From contig NC_069367.1 of NCBI RefSeq assembly GCF_021730395.1, forward strand, positions 5,020,501 through 5,084,500: 64,000 nucleotides of DNA, written 5' to 3'. The DNA comes from Mercenaria mercenaria. Lineage: Eukaryota > Mollusca > Bivalvia > Venerida > Veneridae. Each line of letters begins with the position of its first letter. The stretch's first letter is position 1. Shown piece by piece: positions 1 to 12,120 of this stretch. A model generated the notes under the pieces. That model was not told the origin of the DNA and made no database searches. It saw only the letters and a list, made by a program, of their open reading frames with translations. The position numbers and the translations under genes were made by a program.

Positions 1-2094
1 GAGTTTTGGTTTATTGACTGCTTTTCTCTGAGATTAACGTCACGGCCTTATCTTTACATGTCTTCTGTTTATTTATTTCAGTAAACGGATAATTAATTTA
101 AATCAACTGAAAAATACATAATGTATAATATTTATCTATTTATATTGAAGCTAGTAATGCACCAAATTCAAACTGAGAGGCAAATTGTACAAATTTGATT
201 TTAACCTGCTTCTCCTCGAATTGATGCCTTGAAAAGTGTATTTTGTATCTTTTGTTTCGGACATTTCTTTCAATTTATCAATCATGAATCAAGTATTTAT
301 TTGAAGAGTATAGGTTAATCAAAAGTATATAAAACCTTTCCGGTCTGCTCTCTTTATGTACAGGATATCTGCAACATTTGCTCTTCCCCTATTAATACGG
401 TAATATATCAAATGTATCATAGATCAAACTAGAATTCTATTAATCATCTATATTTCTTTAAGATGAGTTCACCATTGAGACAAACACAAAACAACAGACA
501 CATGCAGAGGTCAGGAGGCGAACAACAATAAAAACAATTTAATGAAATAGACAATGTTGCCACTGACCATACAAAAGATCTTGGTTATAAGATAATGGAA
601 CCATGATTAATGAATCCCCATGTATAGCACGTTGATCGAGATATGATCACTAGCAACTTTGTATAGTAACACCCGAGAGGATTTGTTTCCAACGCCGATC
701 CATATCTGTGTTTGTCTCAATTATTTGATAAGATTTTTAAGGTCTTTGCGTCATGCTATTTAAGCATTGCAAAAATAAAACCGTTTTCATTAATTAGAGA
801 TTAACGTGTTTAGTATTCTACATAGGTCCTGGTTGTATACACAGTTTTTTTCTATACCTGATAATCACATGTATATGATATCAATAAGCGCCATAAAATA
901 GTTCATGACCTTTGCGTTCAAGAATACAAAAATTCCTTCAAAATACATTTTACCTGAAAAAGTGTGTATTATTTAAAATACCTGTACCATTTAGTAATAT
1001 GTTATGTAAAACACTGATTCCTGAAGAAATTTATAGCAAAGACTAACGCAATAATTTCGTATTCGTTTCGGTCATATTTCTGTTTAATAAACAACGAAAA
1101 AGAGTTTTTGAATCAAATGAGGCTTTGTTAACATTGCTTACTGTGTGAGCAAACGTAAATGCATTGCCAAACTAAAAACCAGCTGTTGCAATTATGTAAA
1201 CCCAGGAAGGTTGTCTTCGGGCATCCTTTACGTTTTTCACATGATATAGGATAAGCAATGCTATTAAAAAGAAGGGGCTGCCCTTTCGAGCATTTATTCA
1301 AATATTCATAATGATTTTATTTTCAAGTCAATTTAGAAATTTATTTTGCTTTCTTGAATGATTTTAAAAGACCTAGATCTAACAGACAATCAGAACATTG
1401 TCATTCCCTTCGATAAGGAAGAGTGAAGTCAGTTACAGTCAGTTCCCTGCAAGATTGATATATAAGAGTACAAACTTCTTGTAAACGTAGCCTATGTTTT
1501 AATCTCTTTAATCGTTGGCAAATATCTAGGAAACAAGCGTTTAGACCTCATATTTTATTTCACCATACACTATATATTGTTTCGAGACTCTGGGAGTTTC
1601 ATTTAAATCTATATTGTTAAAAAGCTTGTCCAATATTAAGTATGCCCTGGAATTTGATTGGCAATAGGGAAAATAGTTTAAGTCCGTTTATGGTGGGATT
1701 CTAACTGACCTGAGCCCTATTGTCTACTCATATCTCTGACATTTTTTTTCTTTTATAACTCTTTTAAGAGGAAAACGAAAGACGCGGCTTCAAGCTAATC
1801 GTTAAAACACATATTATTTTCGCACTGTACGTAATACCATAATGTTGGTAGTATCAACTAGAATAGGAGACATCGTTTATTTTGATTTTCTAAATCAGTT
1901 TCATTTTGCCATATTTTATTTTGTATCACAGATATTATCAACTGAATTAGCCTTTCTGATACATTTCCAGCAATGAGAAGAAACAGCAAAGGCATTTTAT
2001 CAAGAGCTCCGGAAATGAGCATTTAATGGATAAAATTAAATAAACCAGCCAATGCAATTATAAGTAATAAAATACTGGTCATAATAGAGATATA

Positions 2095-2293
2095 CGGTGT
2101 TCCGACAGAACAATCGTACTGTCATACTGCCGACCCCTGCAGTAGTATTAACACTATTACGATTACACGATCCGACAGGATGATAACATGAAGCGACAAC
2201 ACGATGCAACAACACGATTGCGTTGTCGTAACATCGCCCGCAACTCTGCAGTGGTCGACAGTACAATAGCACGCTATACCTGTCGGAACACCG
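2095..2293. mobile_element. 199-bp MITE with TA target site
   Basis: Terminal inverted repeats CGGTGTTCCGACAG and CTGTCGGAACACCG are perfect and flanked by TA on both sides (2093-2094, 2294-2295). A weaker inner inverted repeat (GTACTGTC against GACAGTAC) follows. The TA duplication suggests a Tc1/mariner-type or related non-autonomous element. No coding sequence. Confidence 0.75.
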
Positions 2294-5148
2294 TATGTGT
2301 AACATTCTTATAAATGGTAGCAACAACAGAATTTACATATATGTCATCCATAAGCAGTCATTCATTCATGTGGAAGATGTGCCAATAGTAAAGAGTATAC
2401 GCATATATGTTTCGTAAGGCTATTTGCTATATAATTATTAACATGAATATTTTAGAGTTTTTCATATTTTACGAGTGTTAGGAATTTCCCAGGCAGGGAT
2501 AACTTTCATTCACACTGTCCAGTAATTTTGGAAAATGATGGGGTTCGCTGCGCGCCATAAATCGGTTTACACTCCCCAGTGGTGGTTTTGCTACTGACAG
2601 TTCAAAGGTCGTGCCCCCATGGAGCTCATTTGCTTGCTTGTATTCTTTAATAGTTTTATTTTGTCTTCTAGCATAAACTCATTTCGAATATTTGCATATA
2701 CCTACATGTACTGTTACAGTATTTCGTTTCGGGTATTCTGCTAATCGAGGTTAATTTAGAATAAAAATACAATTTGGAAATTAGCTAACTGGCGGCTTAA
2801 CGCAAGTGTACTTTAAGTTCAAACAGAACAAAATCTGACCACACATGTACTATTGTTCTTCTAAATAACCTAATATTGTACTGTATGTCCTAACATAGCA
2901 CACGGGCATCCTCGCCATACGCTGTAACAGATAGTTTTCAACCAAGCATTGAAAAGAAAAACTTTGAATAAATATCACAGAACATAACCTATTTAACTAT
3001 GAAAACGGAACCAATAAAATCACAGTTGATTTACTTTCCTTCATGCCCAATATAATATAATGCAATGAGATAAACTGCAACAAGCACGTAAAAGAGCGAC
3101 TGATCAATCTGAGTAGTCTGTGTTCAGACACTATATTTCGTTCAAAGAAGATAACTCCTGAGGCAAACCAAGTTGCGTGCACATAAATAAACATTTCAGT
3201 CAGAAAGATCCCGCTAAAAACTGCATTCAGAAAGTGGTTGTCTCAATTAATTATCATCTGGTATATTAGATCAATAGCACGTTCAACATGAAAATATTGG
3301 TAAACACTGATAAATTTTGCAAAAATAGTGTCTAAAACTTGTATTCGCATGCCTTTTCATTAAGTTTGACATTTCATTATTCTGTGTTTTATTACACTTT
3401 CCGAGATGGTATACTAGTTAATTATTTTCAAGATGTCACATTCCTCAAAATATTGGGTATCGAGGAGTGTAAATGATTATTATTTTATTTTGGTATATTA
3501 TATTAGCAATATTTTTAATCGCAGCACATGTCATAATTGTTGATTTGAGGTGAAAAATTCTTTACTATCCGTAAGATGTGAGCGTATGTATACTAAGCTT
3601 ATTTATCATTGTTAGGCACCTATAGCCCATATGGACAAAATTTCCAGGAGATTATTAGTAATGCTTAGTAGCAAAAGGCAAAAAGTGCAAGATACCAACC
3701 AAACACTTCCATAGTTCCTTAGTGCTCCAAGGGTAAAAGCATCCAAATATACGGGACTCTCATCCTAATCTTAGTAATTTTAGTTGGAGGCGGGAGCCCG
3801 AACTCACGATCCTGGTCTCGTAGTCAGATATCTGAGGGAGACGTCAATATAATTTATATTCTGTCTCATTCCTATTCGTTGGTTGAGTGATCCCGTAGGA
3901 GATTTCCTGTGAGACACCAGTAGGTCCGCAGGATTTCAATGAGGATGTGTAAAACAATGACCGTATGTCGTGATGCATACCAATTCAGCAATTAAAATAT
4001 ATCCCAAACAGAGATATATCATTGTATAAAGTCACTGTTTGGAGATCAAATGCGAAGGAATTATATCAAGAGGTGCAGTATTAATTTAATCAAGATAAAA
4101 TCACTGTTTCCTATATACATGTATAATCTTACACGATATCAAAGATAGACGACATCGACCAGTTATTTGCTTGGTTGGTGTATTTATTTTCAGCTCGCCG
4201 CTATGACGATTGACGTTATGACGTACTATTTTGACGTATAAAAAGTAATGTTTTTGCATATTAAAGTTAAAGCGCAGTTATTTTGTTTGGTTGTTTAAGG
4301 TCGTGTTTAAATGTGATATTATTATTGACTGCAATCATTAATTAAAAACTGACGATCTGTTGCAGATTCTAGTAAGAACTTTGTTATAGTGTACACATAT
4401 TAAATAGACACGATGTCAAAAAGCACGGAAATTATAAATAAATTATATAACCATATAAAGGAAATAGTTTCATAAAATAAATGCAAAGATCATATAAATT
4501 TTCTTGTTTCTATCAAAGAAATATTTTTTCTTGGGTAAATCAAACTGGGGAATAAAGTCATTTATGAAATGTAAGTTATGATAATTTAACGTTACTTTGT
4601 TTACTGTTTACATGTGATGTCTAAAATGATAACAAATGGTCCGCTAGAATCAATCTGTAGCAAAATCACCAAAAATGGCGCCTGGGGAATCGTGTTTTTG
4701 GCTCGACTGAAAATGCCTCCTCTGTGTTTGTTTTAGGCTATTCGCTTGATGTTTCTTGTAGTTTGCGTTTTGCTTAATTTGTCTTTTGTGCTTTTTTCTC
4801 TTTAATCTTATTTAGTTTTGTATGCATTTAACTCGGACAGCAGTGAATCCGTTCTTGTAAGTCGTTTTTCAAGCCAAAGTTTGTTTTTGCTCCTTAGCAC
4901 AGACAATCGAGTATGGTTGCTGAGTTTTGCAAACGTTGTTCTTTCGTTTGGTCGTCTTTTTGTCCGCATAAACGATGTTTGCGTTAATTAGTCGTTTTTC
5001 GTCTTTTGATCATATCGTAGTTTCTCCTGCGAAAACACGAAAAGATGATGATTAAGCACGACATTATATTCGCGGGAAACGTGAAGACTTGAACAGCAAT
5101 TGCTACATGCCAATTGCGGCGCTTTTTAATCTTTTTGTTATTACTGTT

Positions 5149-5149
<1 letters not shown>

Positions 5150-5180
<31 letters not shown>
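5150..5180. repeat. Poly-T run, about 30 nt
   Basis: Uninterrupted T run at the edge of linker 1. The apparent Lys-rich reading frame over it on the minus strand is not a gene. Confidence 0.95.
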
Positions 5181-6162
5181 CGTTACTTCGCCTTTCATGC
5201 ACAGTTCAAACTCCTCCATGCAAATAAGGGATAGTGAGTTTTGAGGGCAATTTTATTTAGGTAGGTCTCACGAAATGGCTTATTTATATACCTACTACTA
5301 GGACAGATCTCCATTTTTGTACACGTTTTCCATAATACGCTAAAAAGTATTACATATATATTCTTTATAAAAACATCTACTATGTTCACTGTGTTGTCAC
5401 AAAATTTAGATTACAAATGTATATCATATTTTGATGAATCATATTAAAACTGATATCAAATAACGAACAAAAATAGAAATGTTCAGAAGTAGTAGTCTGA
5501 TACATCACGCATACTGACTGCATTGTAAAATTATTATATTAACATGAAATCACGAATGAAATATCACATAAAAAGATGGAAAGACAAAATAGAGTAAATC
5601 TGTCAACATCACGCGAAACACAAATTTACAGACATTGCATTTGCACCATTTGTCACTGTTCATGAACGTGTAGTCAACGAAGCAAGTACATTTAATCTCA
5701 TATATCACAAAGTAATTAATAAAGACAAGCACTGGCGAACAAAAGTTGGGTCTCTTGTAATTAAATTCCAAGATAAGCATGCGCATTGATAGGACACTGC
5801 CATCCCTGTCAATTATGTGTGCTTCTCCCACGGGATCTGTGCAACAGTTTGTTATATTAACTAAACCGAAAACAGCACATGATGCAGAAGTGAATATTGC
5901 TTAAGTAAAAGTTGAATAAGGACAACTCTGTATTGGTGATTTCACGGATACAGGACTATAATTTAGTAAGATACGTTACTCTCTTAGTCTCACAGTGTTT
6001 TGTTAATATTCTGTAATAGGAGATATTTTACTTGCTCACCATTTCGATTTTAAGCTTATAAGTCAGTTTATCATTTTTCCGTGCCCGAATTGTGAAGCTG
6101 TTCTACACAACACCTTTCTATTATTGCTGTTATTGTTAATTATCTATATTTCCCTTTTCTAG

Positions 6163-6164
<2 letters not shown>

Positions 6165-6212
<48 letters not shown>
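6165..6212. repeat. Poly-T run of 48 nt, 5 nt in the paralogous site
   Basis: Sits between TAGCA and GCAGTAAAG. The paralogous site near 20945 reads TAGCATTTTTGCAG with only five T, so the run expanded after duplication or is a sequencing slip. Confidence 0.95.
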
Positions 6213-6214
<2 letters not shown>

Positions 6215-6913
6215 AGTAAAGCGCAAGATGTTACTTTATTAGTCAATAAAATAAGTGCAATTTATCACTTCAAACTATTCTACACTCATGTTATTAATTT
6301 TTAATATACATTTCGATAGAACACTGAAAACGTTTAAAGTAAGATTGCTTGTAGATATTCATGTTTTTATTATTTTATAATAACCCCTGTTGTAGGACTC
6401 GGCGTTGTTATATTTCCTGGTACTTTGGGTACATTTCACTTTTACAACGGTAGAATTCCAAATATCAAAACGAAAACGTTATGTTCTTTAGATCTTTAAA
6501 TGTTTCAATCTACACAATGCATATATTGATTTTTTTATTGTATTTGTGCTCAAATCAGCTTCCTAGCCATTTCGATAAAAAAAATATAATAGAAGACTTT
6601 CTTTCAAACTTTTCTAATATTGCAATTAGGCATCATTCTTAATTGTTTTGACGTGGTGGTAAGAAAGTTTTGAGTTTTGAATATAACAACCCAATGTTGA
6701 AAGCGAAACAAGAAATATCTTTGAAAACATGGTAGGCGGATGTTGAAATCTCATGATTTCCTCGATTCATGTTTCCCGCGCTTCTGTCATTTGTCGTGTA
6801 AAGCGGTAATAACAATATTTTGTAGAAAAATAAAACCGTGGCTAAAATGAACCTGGTATGGACGTCGAATTAATTTCTGATAGAAATATACTTTTTAAAA
6901 ATGACTAACTACA

Positions 6914-6927
6914 TATATTTATATTTA
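6914..6927 (+). promoter_or_regulatory. Candidate TATA box of C1q copy 1
   Basis: TATATTTATATTTA lies about 100-115 bases before the ATG at 7029. It sits in a stretch otherwise well conserved with the region before copy 2, which lacks about 12 bases exactly here. Position and composition suit a core promoter, but nothing in the sequence proves initiation. Confidence 0.35.
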
Positions 6928-7001
6928 CACCAATAATATGTAGGTGAACCAGTGTTATCGCCAAAGTAGCATTTTCAGGTCAACACATTTACACACTCAC
7001 A

Positions 7002-7425
7002 ATGATAAGGTTTTGGAATACAATTAAGATGCGTCTTTCAAAATGTCTCATTTGTTGTATTATTGGTCTATTTTGTTTGTATTTGAAACCGGTACAGGCA
7101 AATAACAAAGCAATATTCGCGACAACTGAAGCTGACAATGAAATGTTTTACTCACTCTTAAAACGGATAGAACTTCTTGAACGCAGGAATGGGGAAACGG
7201 AGAAGAAAATGGAACAACTGGCACACGATTTTGAAACAAAGGAAAGGTTACTGACGGATCGAATTGCTGAACTGGAAAAAATAAATGACTTAAGAAACAG
7301 TGATGATAACGATAACTCCAACGTTCCAGACAAACGTCATGACATGCTACAAGATGATGAACAAGACAAGGGCGGAAACATCGAAGAAAAACCTGAGCCG
7401 AAACAAACTCGCATAAACAAGTTAG
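7002..7425 (+). CDS. C1q copy 1, exon 1: signal peptide and coiled coil
   Basis: Open from ATG 7002, with a second in-frame ATG at 7029 that gives a cleaner signal peptide (MRLSKCLICC then a hydrophobic run). The 7002 ATG is CTG in copy 2, so 7029 is the more likely start. The exon ends after one base of a Gly codon at 7425, followed by GTAATAC. Reading on would hit a stop five codons later, which fits a splice here. Confidence 0.88.
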
Positions 7426-8408
7426 GTAATACAATTTAGCCTTTTACCGTTATCTCCGCCATGAAAGGATGTTCCACACGTTTGATTAACGGGAAGTGAC
7501 ATCATTTATTAGGAAAACCAAAATAAATACCTAGAAGCCGTTATACGGGTAACATGTATTTTGCCAGAAATTTATTTTACCCCATGTATTCAGGGTTAAA
7601 CAGTCAGTGCTTATATGTTTCTTAAGAATGATTCTGACACAGCATAGGTTTTGATACAAAATAATTCAATAATACATGTACTAACGTAAAATAAGCTTCT
7701 GTTTATATTTGATGCATTGTAAGAGTTCAAGCAAATGGATAAATACATTTTATTTTTGACTATTCTACCAACTGTAAATTGTAAGTAAACGGATAGAATT
7801 TTGTGCGTTTACACAAGAATAAACCACATTGCGACTAGAGCGATTCGTGGAGTTGCTAGAAGTCTAAATTGGTTTATACCGGACTAGAGATTCAATCCTT
7901 TTGGAATTCCAGTTTGATATTCGCAATGTTTATGTGTGCATTTTGCATTTCAGGTTCGATACAACGACGTGCTACTGTTGAGTCAGAAGCGGCTTTCTTT
8001 GCGACGGTCACACCGCATGATGTAGACCATTTAGGTCAGAATCAGAACATCGTCTTTGATAACGCAGTAACCAACATCGGCAATGCTTATCATACTAACC
8101 ATGGAATATTCACAGCCCCTGCGGACGGCACGTATGTATTTTGTGCTACTGTTGCTGGACGCCAGTATGCGGGTCAACAAGATTACTATGCACATTTTGA
8201 CGTAAATGGTAGAGTCCTCGCTAGATTCATCACACACCCTCAAGAGCAATCAACGCAAACGATTGTTGTTCAGCTTCAAGCGGGCGATGATGTCTCTATC
8301 AAAAACGACAGAGCAGACGATGGAATTCTTGGAGACAAATACTCTTCATTTGCCGGATTCTTGCTTTTTCAGAACTTCGATTCTTCCACAAATATTCTTG
8401 GAAAATAA
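7002..8408 (+). CDS. Secreted coiled-coil C1q-domain protein, copy 1 (two exons, intact)
   Basis: Join 7002..7425 and 7954..8408. Starting at the second ATG (7029), the only one shared with copy 2, the product is 283 residues: a signal peptide ending about PVQA (residue 24), a charged heptad-like coiled coil at about residues 40-90, an acidic Asp/Asn/Glu-rich linker to residue 132, and a C1q head from about 145 to 271. C1q hallmarks are AFFATV, the NIVFDNAVTNIGNAY stretch, GIFTAPADGTYVF, and the C-terminal GDKYSSFAGFLLF. There is no collagen region, so it is a coiled-coil C1q-like protein. Such proteins are secreted, usually multimerise through the head and coiled coil, and serve as pattern-recognition lectin-like molecules in bivalve haemolymph (family knowledge). 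The intron (7426-7953) is phase 1, bounded by TTAG/GTAAT and a pyrimidine-rich TTTCAG. The stop codon overlaps an AATAAA at 8404. The ligand is unknown. Confidence 0.92.
7954..8408 (+). CDS. C1q copy 1, exon 2: C1q globular head
   Basis: Begins after the acceptor TGCATTTCAG. It supplies the whole C1q head plus a 12-residue C-terminal tail (QNFDSSTNILGK). In copy 2 the first codon of this tail (CAG) is TAG, so the tail is variable and dispensable for the fold. Confidence 0.92.
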
Positions 8409-8538
8409 AATGTTACAACATTTAATGTTCTCTGTATTACCTGTGTTTATTCATAATTTGCATTTGTGGACAGCCAAACACATAATATGTCGATCTTTGT
8501 ACTTGCCGCTTTTGTTATCGTCCAGTATTCAAATTAAA
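8404..8538 (+). promoter_or_regulatory. Poly(A) signals of C1q copy 1
   Basis: AATAAA at 8404-8409 overlaps the stop codon, and ATTAAA lies at 8533-8538. Both are conserved after copy 2. The second leaves a 3' UTR of about 130-150 bases and is the more plausible signal. Confidence 0.45.
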
Positions 8539-8791
8539 ACATACAGGATGTAATTTGTCTTGATTTCATTAAATGAGTTGAATAAAATAATAAAACGTGA
8601 ATTCCTGTCTAACATTTTGTCTTTTTTATTTTGATTCAACGAGTTAAATAAATTCAAAATAGAAAGACAAAAATGCAATATTCATTTCATATCACATGTC
8701 TTATAAGAAAATTACCGAAAGGGCAATGTGAAAAGTGAAAACAATAGAACAGCGGTTAGCTGTGTGTTGTGGGCTTAGACGGTGGTACGCA

Positions 8792-8898
8792 CCAGTATCG
8801 GGTCTGGGACAAAATAAAATATGGCCAGACTGATAAAACCCTTGTTTTCATCCTATATGAGTCCAAAATGAAAATATATGTTGTGAAATACTGACACC

Positions 8899-8935
<37 letters not shown>

Positions 8936-9181
8936 AATATGTCTACTGAAGGCCAGATAGGTAGTGTGTGCAATTGTCTAGAGAATTTATTTCACAACGT
9001 CCCGGGAAGTGAACCCATTGCTCGCAGGCTCGATTCTCGAGATTCTGGCCTTCAGTAGACATAAGTATCTTTTGAAGGTGGCTCATATTTCACTATATAT
9101 TTTTCATTTTTGGACTCATTTAGGATGAAAACAAAGGTTTATATCAGTCTGGCCATAATTTTGTCCCAGGTCCGATACTGG
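8792..9181. mobile_element. 390-bp foldback element with an internal poly-C run
   Basis: Left arm 8792-8965 and right arm 9042-9181 are reverse complements: CCAGTATCGG at one end, CCGATACTGG at the other, and GTCTACTGAAGGCCAG at the inner edge mirrored by CTGGCCTTCAGTAGAC. A run of 34 C (8900-8933) interrupts only the left arm. Absent from copy 2 of the duplication. Confidence 0.8.
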
Positions 9182-9224
9182 TTGACAGTAAAGTGAATAT
9201 ACGTCTGAATAAGAGACCTCTACT

Positions 9225-10262
9225 TTAAAAGGAAGATACACCAAGGGGCATAATTCATTCAAATACACAAATTTGATTGTTACATCACATGCAGATGATG
9301 ATGATAAAGATATATTTTGAGTCTCAATTTATTATCTTATATAGAGCCAAAGTTATGTCCAGAAAACGAAGTTTGTAGAAAAAATAAGTATAAAAGGGGC
9401 ATAATTCGGTCAAAAGTACAAATCAGAGTTATGGGGATTGTTACCACACATGCAGATGATGATGATGATGATACATTTTAAGTTTCAAGTCTTTATTTTA
9501 TATTGCATTAAAGTAGTATCCAAAAAGCGAAAACACAAAAGGGGCATAAAAACAGAAGTAGAGCTATGGGGTATGTAGCCACACATGCAGATGATTATAA
9601 ACAAATACTTTTATTGTCAAGTCATTATCTTTTAAAGGACAAATGATATGTCTATAAACGAAGCTTTCGAAAAAAATTAACATGAAAATAATTCAAAGTA
9701 TAAATCCTTGGTGACCTTGACCTTGGGTATAATGAGCCCAGCCCCTACTCATACTTTGTTTGTTGGACAATGTTTATGTGAACTTACAGTATGATATAAG
9801 CAAAAGTAACAAAGATATGACAGGAAAACAAAGGTTGCCTAAATACTTTAACCGTAAAAATAACCTAAGTATAAGACCTTAGTGACCTTGACGTTGGATA
9901 TAATGGGCCCAGTCCCTATACATACTTTGTCTGTATGCTGGACAATGTTTATGTAAAGTTACAGTGACATATAAGCAATAGTAACAAAGATATGACAGAA
10001 AAACAAAGGTTGCCGAAAAAGCTTTAACCTTAAAAAAACTACGTATAACAGCTTGGTGACATTGGCCTTGGGTATAATAGGCTCAGCCCCTATACATACT
10101 TTGTTTGCATACTGGACAATGTTTATGTAAAGTTACAGTAATAAATAAGCAATATTTAGTAACAAAGATATGACAGAATAATAAAGGTTGCCGAAAAACT
10201 TTAACCAAGAAGGATTACGCCGACGCCGACGCCGACGCCGGGGCGAGTAGTATAGCCCCCCT
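9225..10262. mobile_element. Non-coding element with tandem repeats of about 172 bp
   Basis: The first half has three degenerate units keyed by GGGGCATAA and CACATGCAGATGATGATG. The second half has three units of about 172 bp, each beginning GTGACCTTG/GTGACATTG (9711, 9882, 10056) and containing GGACAATGTTTATGT. It ends in a GACGCC repeat and GGGGCGAGTAGTATAGC. This layout resembles the bivalve elements with 160-bp-type internal repeats that I know of (naming is inference). Not present in copy 2. Confidence 0.6.
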
Positions 10263-10299
10263 ATTTTCCGAATATTGGAGCTAAAAATGTTGAAAAAAA

Positions 10300-12030
10300 A
10301 ATTGTAGAAATGGGGGAAATCCATGGAGTTTCGTCAAGTAAAAAGTGACAATTCTGGATATATGTTAGGAACATGTCGGGCCTTCATATTTACAAAGAAG
10401 ACGTTCAATGTATTCTATATAGCCATATGAAACTAGTCCGACCGAATGGTGCAATGTTTTTGACGATTCAAGATGGCTTCATCAAGTTTGGTAGAAGGTC
10501 AACTTAGGAAAGTATCTCTAAAATGTTTTTTTTTTTTGTTGTTGTTTTTTTCAATTAGGTCAGTCAATTCTGACGAAAGGACTTTCAAAAGTTTCCTGTA
10601 GCCTACTATAGATACATGAGTTTCCTGTACCATAAATACATACGTTTCTCGTATTATAAATACATACACGAGAAAGTGGCCATACCCTTTGGGATCCATG
10701 TTTTTGACACAAAATGAACAGGTTTATGAGCTTTGACAGTAATATTCATTAGGTTTAAAATAGTACACACTGTATATACATGTATAGACTTTACGCATTT
10801 TAAATATGTACTACCACTAAAGAAACTGTCTGTTTTGTCATAAAGTTATTACCGGTAAGCCATGCAAACTTTATAGAATAGATTAGAGATAGTACCTACG
10901 TTTTTCAAATCATAGGTTTGAAGTTAAAAAGCTTTGAAATGAAGACAAATGTCCATAAATTTCTCCAAAAACAGAAATATAGACAATATTTTAACCAGAA
11001 GTGCGGACTTGTGAGCATTTAATATTTTCATGTTAACGAAAATTTTGTGATCAAGGAAATGTAACTCTTCTAGAACATGGAGAGCATAAACATCAAAGGG
11101 ACATAATATAGTCAATATTTTCTAATTGGGTGCATTTGATTTAACATTCAACTTCGATCTGGATTGCTAAATAATGATCCATGATACTGTGTGCTAAAAA
11201 TTTAGAACACCTGGAACAGTCTATTAACAGCAAAACTATGCTTTAGCAGAATCAAAATAGTTAAGCTCTAACTGGGACTCGAACCCAGGACCTCTCACAC
11301 CTAAGGCAGACACTCTACCACTTCCCTATAACAGCAGTAGCTAATAGCTATGCAGTTTAATTGCTGGATTACATTGCGTGAACTGGAACAATAATCGGTG
11401 AACTCCGGATTATCGGCGTACTCACTTTGTTACCTAACGGCAATTTTTGTGTAAAGAAAAAATATAATCTAAAGCTGCCAACGTCATAATCGGCCAAATC
11501 TGCCCAAATTTCTCTGACGTGTTGTTCAGAGTATGAACTTACTAACTGGTAGTACCAGTGAAATATTACTTACACTGAATCTTTTATATGTGCCCTTTTT
11601 GCAGCTGTCGAACAGCAAAGACGGTGAGTTTTGTCCAAATATAAGTAATTATTTTACCAGTTTTGAGAGGATTTCAATTGATGAGAAATTACAGTTACAA
11701 ACTAAATACCTTTCTGCAACACATGGAGTCATTGGCATTCACTGTCAATCAGTATTATGACTAAGATCGACTGTCATTCATTCATTTCAAAGTTTCATAT
11801 AGACAGAGTCCGTTGTTTACATTTTTATCGTAACCGGTGCACTTGTAAAAATCACTTTAGTTTGAAAAATCAAAGTATGCGAAGAGCTATGGTACGGTCT
11901 CTAAATAGATTTACAATACACAATAAAAAAATATAACTGAGAAAAAAACTTTAAGAAAGATATTCAGTTAAACTTGTCCTAATGGTACCCTGTATCAAGC
12001 AGCCACTTGCCTTATACAGTCAGCCAGATG
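10300..12030. other. No gene seen; partly private to copy 1
   Basis: 10300-10880 is shared with 24640-25260 of copy 2. 10890-11925 has no counterpart there and holds only the tRNA-like relic. Short open frames (11533-11760, 10924-11115) lack motifs and paralogous support. Confidence 0.5.
11268..11340 (-). pseudogene. tRNA-like sequence (degenerate)
   Basis: On the minus strand it has a D-arm-like AGTGGTAGAG, an anticodon-like region with CTTAGGT, and a good B box, GGTTCGAGTCCC. The acceptor pairs only 5 of 7 and the D stem fails, so it is a tRNA relic or SINE head rather than a working tRNA. Confidence 0.45.
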
Positions 12031-12039
12031 ACTTTCTAA

Positions 12040-12120
12040 GTAGACATTATTTTCAAATTCCCACCTGTCGTAAGCAGCCATCTGTCGTAAGCAGTCACCT
12101 GTCTTAAGCAACCACAAATG
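12040..12120. repeat. Short 17-bp minisatellite (about 4 units)
   Basis: Units of the type CTGTCGTAAGCAGCCAC. It is the unexpanded counterpart of the array at 25413-25998. Confidence 0.8.

Larger units (their letters stand above)
300..5440. repeat. Linker block of the segmental duplication, copy 1 (left end)
   Basis: Patches match the later linkers in the same order: 461-650 matches about 31040-31220, 3235-3345 matches 18150-18265 and 34205-34325, and 4530-4700 matches 35330-35500. Between the patches the copies diverge or carry private sequence. Apart from the small inverted-repeat element at 2095 and T-runs I see no gene in this block; the short open frames have no recognisable motif. Confidence 0.7.

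Noticed and set aside
5550-5831. Minus-strand frame (FINYFVIYEIKCTC) with a counterpart at 20299-20688
   Set aside because: Shared only because the whole block is duplicated. Termini differ and no known domain; cysteine clusters look accidental.
6971-6980. Possible acceptor TTTTCAG just before the C1q copy 1 start
   Set aside because: The matching stretch before copy 2 lacks it, so an upstream 5' UTR intron ending here is not supported.
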